Shown: positions 16,166-24,844, numbered from the stretch's first letter. The stretch: 34,531 nt of DNA from Bathymodiolus japonicus methanotrophic gill symbiont (GCF_019721995.1 NZ_BLYC01000032.1:1-34531), one strand, 5' to 3'. Notes: generated by a model from the sequence alone, not told the origin. Made by a program: numbers and translations.

Positions 16166-18088
16166 ATGAAGTGTTATACAGACCGAGCCTGGAGCAATCA
16201 GGCAATTATTACCTTCTTGTTGCTTAGTATTATGTTATTACTGGCTTCGGGATGTGCCGTGAAAGCTGGGGCGGACTCACCTGGTGTTAAGAAAAGTGCG
16301 CAGGAGCGTAAAGCTCGGCGATTGTACGAACAAGGACAATACAGTGATGCAGCTCGTGCGTATCAACGCCTTGCGCAGCAGCCTTCGGAGCGACAGGATG
16401 TTTTGCATTTACAGGCTGCGCAGGCTTTTTCAAAAATACCCCGGGACGATAAGGCAAAAAAAAACCTGGATCTGGTTAGAACTGAAAAATTAAGTACTGC
16501 ACAGCTTAGCCATCTACATCTGATGTATGCGCAAATAGACATAAATGCAGGTAATGTTGAACAGGCACTGGATTTCTTGCGGCGTATTTCAGTCTCCTCG
16601 TTAAGCCATTCACGAAAAGCGGAATACTATAAATTGACCGCCTTTGCCTACGGGCTAACAAAGCAGATAGTGAAAAGCGTGCATGAGAGGGTTGCACTCG
16701 ATTTATATTTGCGTACGCAGCAGGAAAGAGACAGTAATAATCGCGCTATTTCAGAGTTACTAAGCCTGATGCCTGAGCAAACTTTGCAACAGCAGCGCCG
16801 ACAGCCGCAGCAATCAATTATTTACTCAGGCTGGCTGTCCCTGGAACATGCCAGGCGGCAATTTCCTGTGGGTGTGAAACAGCAGGAAGCACTTAATGAT
16901 TGGGCTGATCAATACCCGGGACACCCGGCACAGGCCTTAATTTCTTCGGGATATTTTCAGGTTTCCAGATTTAAATTAGCTAATGTACGGGTTATTGCCG
17001 TATTTTTACCGGAATCAGGGCCTTATCGTTCCTACGCGGCTGCATTAAAGGCTGGCTTTGTGGCGGCGTATGAGCGGGATCATACCTCGGTAAGGCCAAC
17101 GATACGTTTTTATGATACCCAGCAGGCAGATATTTTAACAATTTACCGTAGAGCTGTTGCGGATGGGGCACAGTTAATAATTGGGCCGCTAAATAAAAAG
17201 CATATTAAAGCGCTGGTGGAGCGTAATGATTTAACTGTTCCGGTTATGGCGCTGAATTACGTTGAGGGACTGGTCAAGTCGAATCTATATCAATTTGCAC
17301 TCAGCCCTCTTGATGAAGTGCAGCAATCAGTAAAGCAGGCAAGGCTTGCGGGACATAGGAATGCAATAATTCTTGCACCTCAAACTGCTGATGGCGAGCG
17401 CTTGAGTCAGTACTTTCAGCAAGCATGGGAAGCAAATGGGGGTAATGTTTTGCGGCTGCAAAGCTTTGATCCGAAAGCAAGAGATTTTAGCTTTCCAGTA
17501 AGAGAAATGCTCAGTATTAATGAGAGTCAATCCAGGCTCCAGCAAGTACAAAAAATCATTGGTGTGGTTGAATATCAGCCTAGGCGGCGGCAGGATGTGG
17601 ATGTAATCTTTCTAGCCGCTAGTGAAAAGCATGCGCGATTGATTAATCCGCAATTTTATCATAATCGTGCAGGATCTGTTGCTGTGTATGGTTTGGCAAA
17701 GTTGTATCAGGGCTATGCCGATAAAAATAAAGATATAGATCTTGAGGGCGTTAATTTCTGTACTATACCCTGGTTATTTGCTGAAACTTACCAAAGCGAT
17801 TTGAGCCGTGCCTCGCTACAAGAGATTGAAGCGCAGTTTCCCCGTAGCTTATTAAGTCTGATAGCTTTTGGCATAGATGCGTATGCTGTAGTGGCACACC
17901 TGAATGAGCTGGCGGACATACCATTTTATGGTGCAGCTGGTGATCTGCTATTAAATGGCAGCAACCGTATCGAGCGTCATCTGGTCTGTGCGAGATTTAA
18001 AGATGGAGAGGCTGTGCTGGTTGAAATGGCTGAAGAGCATGATGTTGAAACTCCTGTGCAGGATGTTTTTCCGGTTAACGCATTGTAA
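16166..18088 (+). CDS. lpoA: Penicillin-binding protein activator LpoA
   Basis: LpoA is an outer-membrane lipoprotein that reaches through the periplasm to activate the peptidoglycan synthase PBP1A. The product (640 aa from ATG 16166) starts with a signal peptide ending LLASGC (lipidated Cys30). An N-terminal helical TPR-like domain follows (RRLYEQGQYSDAARAYQRLA), then a glutamine-rich linker and a C-terminal domain with a type I periplasmic-binding-protein fold (VIAVFLPESGPYRSYAAALKAGFVAAY, LIIGPLNKKHIKAL). An in-frame GTG at 16127 would add 13 residues; neither start has a strong ribosome-binding site, and I prefer ATG because it gives an ordinary signal length. yraN follows after 1 bp. Confidence 0.9.
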   Translation: MKCYTDRAWSNQAIITFLLLSIMLLLASGCAVKAGADSPGVKKSAQERKARRLYEQGQYSDAARAYQRLAQQPSERQDVLHLQAAQAFSKIPRDDKAKKNLDLVRTEKLSTAQLSHLHLMYAQIDINAGNVEQALDFLRRISVSSLSHSRKAEYYKLTAFAYGLTKQIVKSVHERVALDLYLRTQQERDSNNRAISELLSLMPEQTLQQQRRQPQQSIIYSGWLSLEHARRQFPVGVKQQEALNDWADQYPGHPAQALISSGYFQVSRFKLANVRVIAVFLPESGPYRSYAAALKAGFVAAYERDHTSVRPTIRFYDTQQADILTIYRRAVADGAQLIIGPLNKKHIKALVERNDLTVPVMALNYVEGLVKSNLYQFALSPLDEVQQSVKQARLAGHRNAIILAPQTADGERLSQYFQQAWEANGGNVLRLQSFDPKARDFSFPVREMLSINESQSRLQQVQKIIGVVEYQPRRRQDVDVIFLAASEKHARLINPQFYHNRAGSVAVYGLAKLYQGYADKNKDIDLEGVNFCTIPWLFAETYQSDLSRASLQEIEAQFPRSLLSLIAFGIDAYAVVAHLNELADIPFYGAAGDLLLNGSNRIERHLVCARFKDGEAVLVEMAEEHDVETPVQDVFPVNAL

Positions 18089-18089
18089 T

Positions 18090-18443
18090 ATGCAAGCCAA
18101 ACCCACAAATAGTATACAGAAAGGCCAGCAATACGAAGACTTGGCGTTAGCCTATCTGCGTAAACAGGGGCTGAAACTCATTGCGCGAAATTACAAATGT
18201 CAGTGGGGTGAGCTGGATTTGCTGATGCTAGAGCAGAGCACACTGGTTATTGTAGAAGTGCGTTATAGAAAAAATGCCCGTTATGGCAGTGCAGGGGAAA
18301 GTGTGACGGCAAACAAACAGGCGCGTATTGTCGCGGCGACTAAACACTATATAATGAACCATAAAATAAATCAGCCGATGCGCTTTGATGTACTGGATAT
18401 CACCGGTGATATCCAGCTAGACTGGATTAAAAACGCATTTTAA
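18090..18443 (+). CDS. yraN: YraN family (UPF0102) endonuclease-like protein
   Basis: The 117-aa protein has the Holliday-junction-resolvase-like fold signature of UPF0102: KGQQYEDLALAYLRKQGLKLIARNY, then WGELDLLMLEQSTLVIVEVRYRK with the metal-binding E-x-D-(x)n-E-V-[RK] pattern, and a TANKQARIVAATKHYI helix. The function is not established, though the fold suggests nuclease activity. The frame stays open upstream into lpoA, but ATG 18090, one base after the lpoA stop, starts the conserved part. diaA starts one base after its stop, so it is translated as part of a tight operon. Confidence 0.92.
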   Translation: MQAKPTNSIQKGQQYEDLALAYLRKQGLKLIARNYKCQWGELDLLMLEQSTLVIVEVRYRKNARYGSAGESVTANKQARIVAATKHYIMNHKINQPMRFDVLDITGDIQLDWIKNAF

Positions 18444-18444
18444 G

Positions 18445-19041
18445 ATGAGTTCGAATAATAATATCAAGCAGCAAATTACCGAGAGCATACATACACAGCA
18501 ATTGGTTCTAGATGAGTTAAGTGAAGTAGTTGAGTTTGCTGCGCAACATATTGTGAATGCATTACTTGCCGACAGAAAGATTTTAAGTGCCGGGAATGCT
18601 GCTTCTGTATCTAATGTACAGTATTTTACTGTGCTTATGATCAACCGCTATGATCGTGTGCGCCCCTCCTTGCCAGCAATTTCACTAGTAAACGATGTGC
18701 AAATGCTTACTTCAATCGCTAATACGCAACACTATGACGATGTTTATGCCAAACAATTACGTGCATTAGGGCAAGCTGATGATGTGCTATTAGTATACAA
18801 TGTTGAAGGCAGCGCGCTAAATCTGGTGAAGCTAATAAATGCAGCGCATGATAAGCAAATAATCGTGATATTGCTAGTGGGTGAGAGTGAAACAACATTG
18901 CCTGCTCTGCTACATGAGGTTGACGTTTGCATTAATGTGCCGAGCCAGTCTGCGCAAAGAATTCATGAGGCACATCTATTGATTACCCATTGTTTATGTG
19001 ATCTAGTAGACAGTCAGCTCTTTGGTAACACATTATTATGA
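18445..19041 (+). CDS. diaA: SIS-domain protein, DiaA-like
   Basis: The 198-aa product is a single SIS (sugar isomerase) domain protein of the GmhA/DiaA group. In E. coli DiaA binds DnaA and promotes timely replication initiation; GmhA makes heptose precursors. Here the sugar-binding motifs are altered: SAGNAASVSNVQYF stands where GmhA has a glycine/serine-rich GNGGSAADA-type loop, and VYNVEGSALN stands where STSGNS is usual. This fits DiaA-type, non-catalytic use. The location between yraN and dolP matches the diaA locus. It overlaps dolP by 4 bp. Confidence 0.82.
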   Translation: MSSNNNIKQQITESIHTQQLVLDELSEVVEFAAQHIVNALLADRKILSAGNAASVSNVQYFTVLMINRYDRVRPSLPAISLVNDVQMLTSIANTQHYDDVYAKQLRALGQADDVLLVYNVEGSALNLVKLINAAHDKQIIVILLVGESETTLPALLHEVDVCINVPSQSAQRIHEAHLLITHCLCDLVDSQLFGNTLL

Positions 19042-19631
19042 AATACTTTCTATTGCTTATATCGATTTTATTGCTCACTGCGTGTGGTAATCTAGGGCAG
19101 GGACTTGCCGAGCTGACCGGGCTTTCATTTCTGCATGATAGACGCGATAGTGCCACCATTACGCTAGATGAGCGAATTGAAGATAGCGCTATTATAGAGT
19201 TGCACGGCCTTGATGGGATAAAAGATAAATCACACTTTAATATTACCTCTTATAATGGTAAAGTGTTAGTTACAGGTGAAGCAGAAACCGAAGATATACG
19301 CGAAATAATAATTGCTAATGTCAGGATTATTTCCGGGGTAAAACTAGTTCATAATGAAATGGTTGTGGGGCCGGTCTCCAGTATGCAGTCGCGCGCAGAA
19401 GACTCTCTGCTGACCATTCAGGTTAAAGATGCTTTAGCCGAGATAAAAGATAAGCCAGGCTTTGACGCAACCCGGGTAAAGGTTGTTACCGAGAACAAGT
19501 TTGTGTATCTAATGGGGCTGGTGCATGAAGAAGAAGGCTTGGCGTCAGCAAAAGCAGTACAGAATGTTGCCGGGGTGAAGAAAATTATTACAGTTTTTGA
19601 ATATATAGATTACTCAAGGGAAGAAAATTAA
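19038..19631 (+). CDS. dolP: Dual BON-domain outer-membrane lipoprotein (DolP/YraP)
   Basis: The 197-aa protein has a lipoprotein signal peptide with lipobox LTAC (Cys16), followed by two BON domains (about residues 45-115 and 120-190; the second contains KDALAEIKDKPGFDATRVKVVTENKFVYLMG). DolP supports outer-membrane integrity and is linked to BAM function and septal peptidoglycan splitting. It overlaps diaA by ATGA and closes the lpoA-yraN-diaA-dolP operon. A strong palindrome lies 35 bp after its stop. Confidence 0.93.
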   Translation: MKYFLLLISILLLTACGNLGQGLAELTGLSFLHDRRDSATITLDERIEDSAIIELHGLDGIKDKSHFNITSYNGKVLVTGEAETEDIREIIIANVRIISGVKLVHNEMVVGPVSSMQSRAEDSLLTIQVKDALAEIKDKPGFDATRVKVVTENKFVYLMGLVHEEEGLASAKAVQNVAGVKKIITVFEYIDYSREEN

Positions 19632-19665
19632 AGAAAAAGAAAAGTTTCTTTAGGAGCTGAATTTT

Positions 19666-19695
19666 CATGATAAATATTTCAATATTTATCATGAG
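19666..19695. terminator. Strong palindrome after dolP, possible terminator
   Basis: A 14-bp perfect stem (catgataaatatt paired with aatatttatcatg, extended by t-a) with a 2-base tc gap. It is very AT-rich and has no clear T tract, so it may stabilise the mRNA end or end transcription inefficiently rather than act as a classical terminator. Confidence 0.5.
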
Positions 19696-19831
19696 ATAAA
19701 TGATGTGACTTACTGTTTATAATTAAGAAGAATGATGTTAAGCAGTAAGAAAAAGACTTAAGCAAAGCTTAAAAAGGGGTGTGGATAGAGCGCATGGGAG
19801 TTAGTTAATGCTTGAATGAAGGCATTAGAAT

Positions 19832-19860
19832 TTGACATTAACCTGCTTTCTGATTTAAAG
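19832..19860 (+). promoter_or_regulatory. Candidate sigma-70 promoter of hps
   Basis: A perfect TTGACA -35 box (19832-19837) is followed after 17 bases by TTAAAG (19855-19860), a weak -10. It lies 60-90 bases upstream of hps, leaving an untranslated leader of about 50 bases with a ttggag ribosome-binding site near 19906. This is inference from consensus and spacing. Confidence 0.5.
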
Positions 19861-19920
19861 TTCTGTCCGCATAAAAATAAAAGTACGTAACAAAATTATA
19901 ACTAAATTGGAGTACATAAC

Positions 19921-20562
19921 ATGGCAACACCATTAATTCAAATGGCATTAGATTCACTAGATTTCGACGCAACTGTAGCACTTGCAGAGCAAGTAGCTGA
20001 TTCTGTTGATATCTTCGAAATCGGTACACCATGTATCAAACACAATGGTATTAACTTAGTAAAAGAATTAAGAGCTAGATTTCCTAATCACTTACTATTA
20101 GTTGACCTAAAAACAATGGATGCTGGCGAATATGAAGCCACTCCTTTCTATGCGGCAGGTGCTGATATTTGTACTGTGCTAGGTGTTTCAGGTTTAGCAA
20201 CATGTGCTGGTGTTATCAATGCAGCGAATGCACATGGTGCTGAAGCACAAATTGATTTGATCAACGTTGGTGATAAAGCAGCATGTGCACGTGCATGTGC
20301 AGAAGCGGGCGCACAGATTGTTGGTGTTCATACTGGTCTTGATGCACAGGCAGCGGGCGACACACCTTTTGATGACTTAGCAATGATTTCTGATCTAGGC
20401 TTAGACGTTCGTGTTTCTGTTGCAGGTGGAATTAATTCATCTACAATTCAGGATGTAGTTCGTGCCGGTGCTGGCATCGTTGTTGTTGGTGCGGCTATCT
20501 ACGGTGCAGATTCTCCAGCAGATTCAGCTCGTGAACTACGCGAATTAGTTGACGCTGCATAA
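19921..20562 (+). CDS. hps: 3-hexulose-6-phosphate synthase
   Basis: This enzyme condenses formaldehyde with ribulose 5-phosphate to give 3-hexulose 6-phosphate, the carbon-fixing step of the RuMP pathway. The 213-aa product is of standard length and belongs to the OMP-decarboxylase superfamily, with the D-x-K-x-x-D signature at Asp62, Lys64 and Asp67 (VDLKTMDAGE), the IFEIGTP start of the barrel, VGVHTGLDAQAAG, and the phosphate-binding VAGGINSSTI and VVVGAAIYGA loops. Codon use is cleaner and more uniform than in the neighbouring mobile genes, as expected for a highly expressed gene. phi follows 14 bp later. Confidence 0.97.
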   Translation: MATPLIQMALDSLDFDATVALAEQVADSVDIFEIGTPCIKHNGINLVKELRARFPNHLLLVDLKTMDAGEYEATPFYAAGADICTVLGVSGLATCAGVINAANAHGAEAQIDLINVGDKAACARACAEAGAQIVGVHTGLDAQAAGDTPFDDLAMISDLGLDVRVSVAGGINSSTIQDVVRAGAGIVVVGAAIYGADSPADSARELRELVDAA

Positions 20563-20576
20563 AGCGGAGTAAGACT

Positions 20577-21125
20577 ATGACGTGGCAACAAGAAAACCAG
20601 AAGTTGGTCATCAATAAGATTTCAGAAATTCTTGATGCAACTGATCTTGCGTACGCTGACCAAATGACAGAAATGTTTGACGGTGCCAAACGGATATTTA
20701 TTTCCGGTGCCGGTCGGTCTAAGTTAGTCGGTAATTTTCTGGGCATGCGTCTTATGCACAGTGGTTACGATGTTAGTATGGTAGGGGAAATCGTTACTCC
20801 AAGCATTAAGAATGGTGATTTATTAATTATCATTTCAGGGTCTGGGGAAACAGAGCAATTAGTCGCATTTACCAAAAAAGCAAAAAGTGTGGGTGCTAAA
20901 ATTATACTAATTTGCTCAAAAGCTGAGTCTACCATTGGCGATTTAGCGGATGGTGTATTCCAGATTGGCAAACAAGAGCTGTATCAATCAGTGAAAGGTA
21001 TGCCGATGGGAACAGTTTTCGAACTATCTACTTTATGCTTCCTGGAAGCAGTTGTCTCACATTTGATCTGGGAGAAAGATATTCCAGAGGAAAAGATGAG
21101 AGAAAGACACGCCAACATGGAATAG
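20577..21125 (+). CDS. phi: 6-phospho-3-hexuloisomerase
   Basis: It converts 3-hexulose 6-phosphate to fructose 6-phosphate, completing the fixation half of the RuMP cycle. The 182-aa SIS-fold protein shows both sugar-phosphate loops, SGAGRS (43-48) and SGSGET (87-92), the conserved MPMGTVFELS stretch (142-151) carrying the family's catalytic Glu region, and the C-terminal RERHANME typical of the hexuloisomerase. The gene is also called hpi or rmpB in some literature. It follows hps by 14 bp and is followed by two terminator-like hairpins. Confidence 0.96.
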   Translation: MTWQQENQKLVINKISEILDATDLAYADQMTEMFDGAKRIFISGAGRSKLVGNFLGMRLMHSGYDVSMVGEIVTPSIKNGDLLIIISGSGETEQLVAFTKKAKSVGAKIILICSKAESTIGDLADGVFQIGKQELYQSVKGMPMGTVFELSTLCFLEAVVSHLIWEKDIPEEKMRERHANME

Positions 21126-21132
21126 AAAAAAG

Positions 21133-21158
21133 CGAGTGGCTTATACCACTCGTTTTTT
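21133..21158 (+). terminator. Intrinsic terminator after phi
   Basis: A 7-bp stem (cgagtgg / ccactcg) with a 6-base loop, followed at once by six Ts (21153-21158). This is the classical form and should end the hps-phi message, at least partly. Confidence 0.8.
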
Positions 21159-21181
21159 ACTGCAAGATAAGAATCACACGA

Positions 21182-21212
21182 ATAGACATGAGGCTTTCTC
21201 ATGTCTATTTTT
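21182..21212 (+). terminator. Second terminator-like hairpin before tkt
   Basis: An 11-12 bp stem (atagacatgag / ctcatgtctat) with loop gcttt and a T tract to 21212. Its end is only 34 bases before the tkt start codon. It may be a second barrier between hps-phi and tkt, or a leader attenuator of tkt. Confidence 0.7.
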
Positions 21213-21245
21213 CGTTTAATAATTAAAAAAACTCTGGAGAACTAT

Positions 21246-23231
21246 ATGTCTTCGCGTAGAGAACTTGCGAACGCCATACGCGCTTTAAGCATGGATGCTG
21301 TTCAAAAAGCAAAATCAGGTCATCCTGGTGCACCTATGGGTATGGCGGATATCGCTGAAGTATTGTGGAATGATCATCTAAAGCATAACCCGACTAACCC
21401 TGATTGGGCAGATCGAGACCGTTTTGTTTTATCCAATGGTCATGGTTCAATGCTGATTTATTCATTATTACATCTGACAGGTTACGACCTGCCAATGGAT
21501 GAATTAAAAACATTCCGTCAATTACACTCAAAGTGTGCGGGTCACCCTGAGTATGGGTATGCACCTGGTATTGAAACAACGACAGGTCCTCTAGGCCAAG
21601 GCATAACAAATGGAGTGGGTTTCGCAATGGCTGAAAAGTTATTGGCGGATCAATTCAATAAGCCAGGGCATGACATCGTAGACCATAATACTTATGTATT
21701 TTTAGGTGATGGTTGTTTGATGGAAGGTATTTCTCATGAAGCTTGTTCTTTAGCAGGTACATGGGGCTTAGGTAAATTAATCGCCTTCTGGGATGATAAT
21801 AATATCTCTATTGATGGTCACATCGATGCCTGGTACACCGATGATACTGTTAAGCGCTTTGAAGCTTACCAGTGGCATGTAATCTCTGTAGACGGTCATG
21901 ATGCTGATGCAATTAATGCTGCGATAGCAGAAGCTAAAGCAGTCACTGATAAGCCTTCACTCATCTGTTGTAAAACAATTATCGGTTTTGGTTCACCTAA
22001 TAAGAGTGGTAGCCATGATTGTCATGGTGCGGCTCTAGGTGATGAAGAAGTTGCACTAACTCGTAAAGAGTTAGGCTGGACACCTGCTCCATTTGAAATC
22101 CCTGCTGAAATTTATGCTGGCTGGGATGGTAAAGAAAAAGGCGCTGCAGCTGAAAAAAACTGGGATGAGAAATTTGCAGCTTATGCAAGTGAATTTCCAG
22201 CAGAAGCAGCGGAGTTCACGCGTCGCATGGCAGGTGATTTACCCGCTAACTGGAAATCAGCAACCGATGCTTTTATTGCTGAGACTAACACAGCAGCAGC
22301 AAGCCTGGCTTCGCGTCAGGCATCACAAAAAACCATTGCAGCATTCGCTCCATTACTGCCTGAATTTTTAGGAGGTTCGGCTGATTTAACAGGTTCTAAC
22401 TTAACCAGTTGTGATAGCTTTACTCATGTTGACGGTAAAAAACCAGGTAACTACATCTCATACGGTGTACGTGAATTTGGTATGTACGCAATCATGAATG
22501 GTATGTCGCTGCACGGTGGATTAATTCTATTCGGTGGTACATTCCACATGTTCTCTGATTATGCAAAAAGTGCATTCCGCATGGCGGCATTAATGGGAAT
22601 TCGTACCATTGCAGTTTTGACTCATGACTCTATTGGTCAGGGTGAAGATGGTCCAACACATCAGCCGATTGAAAATACATCTGCAATGCGCTACATTCCA
22701 AATATGGATGTATGGCGTCCTGCAGATTCAACTGAGGTTGCAGTTGCATGGACTGCGGCTGTTGAGCGTATGGATGGTCCATCTAGTCTGGTATTAAGTC
22801 GTCAAGGTATTCCTGGGCGTAACCATGATGCGGCTGATTTTGCGGCCATACGTAAAGGTGGCTATGTGTTATCAGAAGCAAAAGGTGACGCAGCAGTTAT
22901 TATTATCGGCACAGGTTCTGAGTTAGACTTGGCAGCAAAAGCGCAAGAAGCTTTAGCCGCTGAGGGCATTAATGCCCGTGTTGTCTCTATGCCTTCGACT
23001 AATGTGTTTGATCGTCAGGATCAGGCTTATAAAGACAGTGTATTAACTCCAGGTGTAAAACGTGTTGCTGTTGAAGCAGGCGTCACTGATTTCTGGCGTA
23101 AGTATGTTGGCTTAGATGGCGCTGTAGTTGGTATCGATACATTCGGTGAATCTGCTCCTGGTGGTGTATTGATGGAGCACTTTGGCTTCACAGTGGATAA
23201 CGTTGTTAAGGCTGTAAAAGAAGTTTTATAG
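21246..23231 (+). CDS. tkt: Transketolase
   Basis: Transketolase moves two-carbon units between sugar phosphates using thiamine diphosphate and regenerates ribulose 5-phosphate for the RuMP cycle. The 661-aa product is of normal length. Visible are [19 protein letters not shown] with the substrate-binding His26, SNGHGSML (His66), the ThDP/metal motif [23 protein letters not shown], the [13 protein letters not shown] region with the catalytic Glu, and [17 protein letters not shown]. The frame extends upstream to 21201, but ATG 21246 has an ideal ggag site 6 bases before it and begins the conserved [21 protein letters not shown]. Confidence 0.97.
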   Translation: MSSRRELANAIRALSMDAVQKAKSGHPGAPMGMADIAEVLWNDHLKHNPTNPDWADRDRFVLSNGHGSMLIYSLLHLTGYDLPMDELKTFRQLHSKCAGHPEYGYAPGIETTTGPLGQGITNGVGFAMAEKLLADQFNKPGHDIVDHNTYVFLGDGCLMEGISHEACSLAGTWGLGKLIAFWDDNNISIDGHIDAWYTDDTVKRFEAYQWHVISVDGHDADAINAAIAEAKAVTDKPSLICCKTIIGFGSPNKSGSHDCHGAALGDEEVALTRKELGWTPAPFEIPAEIYAGWDGKEKGAAAEKNWDEKFAAYASEFPAEAAEFTRRMAGDLPANWKSATDAFIAETNTAAASLASRQASQKTIAAFAPLLPEFLGGSADLTGSNLTSCDSFTHVDGKKPGNYISYGVREFGMYAIMNGMSLHGGLILFGGTFHMFSDYAKSAFRMAALMGIRTIAVLTHDSIGQGEDGPTHQPIENTSAMRYIPNMDVWRPADSTEVAVAWTAAVERMDGPSSLVLSRQGIPGRNHDAADFAAIRKGGYVLSEAKGDAAVIIIGTGSELDLAAKAQEALAAEGINARVVSMPSTNVFDRQDQAYKDSVLTPGVKRVAVEAGVTDFWRKYVGLDGAVVGIDTFGESAPGGVLMEHFGFTVDNVVKAVKEVL

Positions 23232-23270
23232 TCTAAAAACGTATTGAGGTAGCATACCTCATTTACGAAT

Positions 23271-23312
23271 AGCCACTGATTAGTTATACTCATCAGTGGC
23301 TTAATTCGTTTC
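23271..23312 (+). terminator. Hairpin after tkt
   Basis: A 10-bp stem (agccactgat / atcagtggct, 23271-23301) with an 11-base loop and a weakly T-rich tail. A smaller 7-bp hairpin (tgaggta gca tacctca) precedes it at 23245-23261. Together they may end the tkt transcript. Confidence 0.55.
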
Positions 23313-23334
23313 TTACTACCTATAGGTGAATTGC

Positions 23335-24027
23335 GTGAAAAAAAATAATTTAAAAAAAGGTATATTTACTGCCTTATTACTTGCAAGTCCTTTTGTGACG
23401 GCAGGTACTGATTACCCGGCAGCTGATTTTCAACCTAAAATTTTGTATCAGGATGAAAGTTATCAGCATCAGGGTTCAGGGTCATCTAGTTCTTCTCAAG
23501 GCGAAAAATCAACTGCAGATGCCAATTATCCTGCAGCGAATTTTCAACCTGAAGTGCTGTATATAGACAAAGGTTACCAACACAAAGCTGGTACAGTTAC
23601 GAATAGTTCGGTTCCTCTAAAAAGAGCGGCTGTGTCATCTGCGGCTCCTGTTGAAGCAGAAACCACTACTTCTAGTGATGACTCTTCAATGAATCCTTTG
23701 TTTGCCATTGTTGTTTTAGGCGTAGCTGGCTTTCTTTATAGTAAGGCAGCTAAAGGAACAGCCAAGCCTAAGCAAGCAGCTGTATCAAGAAAGCCAGTAA
23801 ACTCAGGAAATTTTCGCAATGCTGATGGTGTCAGTGGCGTTGCTAAATATTTACAGAATAAAGTACCAAAGCTTTCTAGTGTAGATAAATATTTAGAAGC
23901 AAACCAGGTCGCGCCTAAATCAGGTGTTGCAAAATATGTTGCAAGAAAAGTCGTTGCCGCTAAAAAAACAGCTTCTGAAAAGGTAACGGGTGTAGAAAAA
24001 TATATGCGTAACCAGAAGCGAGGATAA
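23335..24027 (+). CDS. Unrecognised membrane protein with repeated GVAKY-type motifs
   Basis: I do not recognise this 230-aa protein. It begins with a basic, hydrophobic secretion signal (MKKNNLKKGIFTALLLASPF, then VTAG). The presumed periplasmic part carries a 21-residue motif twice, at 26-46 and 64-84 (YPAA[DN]FQP[KE][IV]LY...YQH), separated by a Ser-rich linker and followed by an Ala/Ser/Thr-rich stretch. A hydrophobic segment at 119-137 (NPLFAIVVLGVAGFLYSKA) is followed by lysines, suggesting an N-out, C-in anchor. The cytoplasmic tail contains four copies of [ST][GS]V-x-KY[LVM] at 167, 181, 196 and 218. GTG 23335 is chosen over GTG 23326 because aggtg lies just upstream. The next gene shares the tail motif. 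Confidence 0.85.
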   Translation: MKKNNLKKGIFTALLLASPFVTAGTDYPAADFQPKILYQDESYQHQGSGSSSSSQGEKSTADANYPAANFQPEVLYIDKGYQHKAGTVTNSSVPLKRAAVSSAAPVEAETTTSSDDSSMNPLFAIVVLGVAGFLYSKAAKGTAKPKQAAVSRKPVNSGNFRNADGVSGVAKYLQNKVPKLSSVDKYLEANQVAPKSGVAKYVARKVVAAKKTASEKVTGVEKYMRNQKRG

Positions 24028-24032
24028 TTAAC

Positions 24033-24689
24033 ATGGGATTTTTATCAGGTATTTTTTCCAGTAAGCAAACTAGTCAAAATATTTATCGTGATGATGTAAT
24101 CGAACCATCGGAAGACGGTTTAACTGGTGTCGCTAAATATCTACGTAATAAACCTGTTGAGCAGGGTGGTAGTGTTTATGCAAAAAAGTTAAGTAGCGTT
24201 GGTGAATATATCAATACGCGAAATGCTCGCTCAATTGAGCTTACGAGTGAAGAAAAAGACGTGACAAATGCCCGGCTTAAAGAAACGATAGAACTAAGAA
24301 AAATAGAGGAGAACTTAATGAGTGCAGAAGATAAAGAGTTAAGTGGTGTGGCCAGGTATGTTGAAAGCCAGGAGCAAGCCATAAGAGATGCCCAGGAAGC
24401 TGCGCCAGTTCTTACCGGTGTGGCTAAATATTTAACAAATATTGTTGAGAATAAGCCTGCTCTTACAGGTGTAGCTAGATATTTGTTTAATCGTGCTGAT
24501 GCGCAGGTAAGCAGTGTTGATAGATATGTAATCAAAAAAGCTCAGGCAGATAAAAATAAGCCAGAGGTAGTTATTATCCCTCCTTCTAGTGTGACTAAAT
24601 ATATCGAAAACAAGCCTACAATGCTAACGAGTAGTGTTGCTAAATATATTGCGAAACGAGTAGTTGCCCAGAAGCAGGTAGTGACCTAA
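24033..24689 (+). CDS. Unrecognised soluble protein with eight GVAKY-type motifs
   Basis: I do not recognise this 218-aa protein. It has no signal peptide or membrane helix. The start MGFLSGIFSS is short and amphipathic. The motif [ST][GS]V-x-[KRE]Y[LVI] begins at residues 31, 54, 104, 128, 145, 160, 186 and 200; most copies are followed by a charged or Asn/Lys turn such as RNK, ENK or AKR. A charged helix (about 70-103) lacks motifs. The spacing (14-26 residues apart from one 50-residue gap) and the Lys/Glu-rich linkers suggest short helices on a flexible chain that could bind several partners. It starts 5 bp after the previous gene, shares its motif, and is surely its operon partner. Binding partner and role are unknown. 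Confidence 0.85.
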   Translation: MGFLSGIFSSKQTSQNIYRDDVIEPSEDGLTGVAKYLRNKPVEQGGSVYAKKLSSVGEYINTRNARSIELTSEEKDVTNARLKETIELRKIEENLMSAEDKELSGVARYVESQEQAIRDAQEAAPVLTGVAKYLTNIVENKPALTGVARYLFNRADAQVSSVDRYVIKKAQADKNKPEVVIIPPSSVTKYIENKPTMLTSSVAKYIAKRVVAQKQVVT

Positions 24690-24727
24690 GTTTACATGCC
24701 CTGTTTTTATACAGGACAAACCCGCTT

Positions 24728-24771
24728 TGTAATCATTACTTTCAGCTAATAAGCTGAAAGTAATGATTACA
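24728..24771. terminator. Long perfect hairpin, 20-bp stem
   Basis: Bases 24728-24747 pair perfectly with 24752-24771 around a 4-base loop (aata). It could end the motif-gene transcript or protect its 3' end, but there is no T tract straight after it. It may also be a decayed palindromic mobile unit. Confidence 0.6.
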
Positions 24772-24786
24772 GAGAATAGCATTATT

Positions 24787-24836
24787 ATTTAAATCTACTT
24801 TCCTTACTATAAAAAGTAAGGAAAGTAGATTTAAAT
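24787..24836. terminator. Long perfect hairpin, 22-bp stem
   Basis: Bases 24787-24808 pair perfectly with 24815-24836 around a 6-base loop. It has a different sequence from the hairpin 16 bp before it, so the two are not a simple duplication. Confidence 0.6.
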
Positions 24837-24844
24837 GTCTTTTG

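Noticed and set aside
23335-24689. Repeated motifs considered as a CRISPR or DNA tandem repeat
   Set aside because: The repetition is at protein level with varied codons and irregular spacing; no identical DNA repeats with spacers are present.
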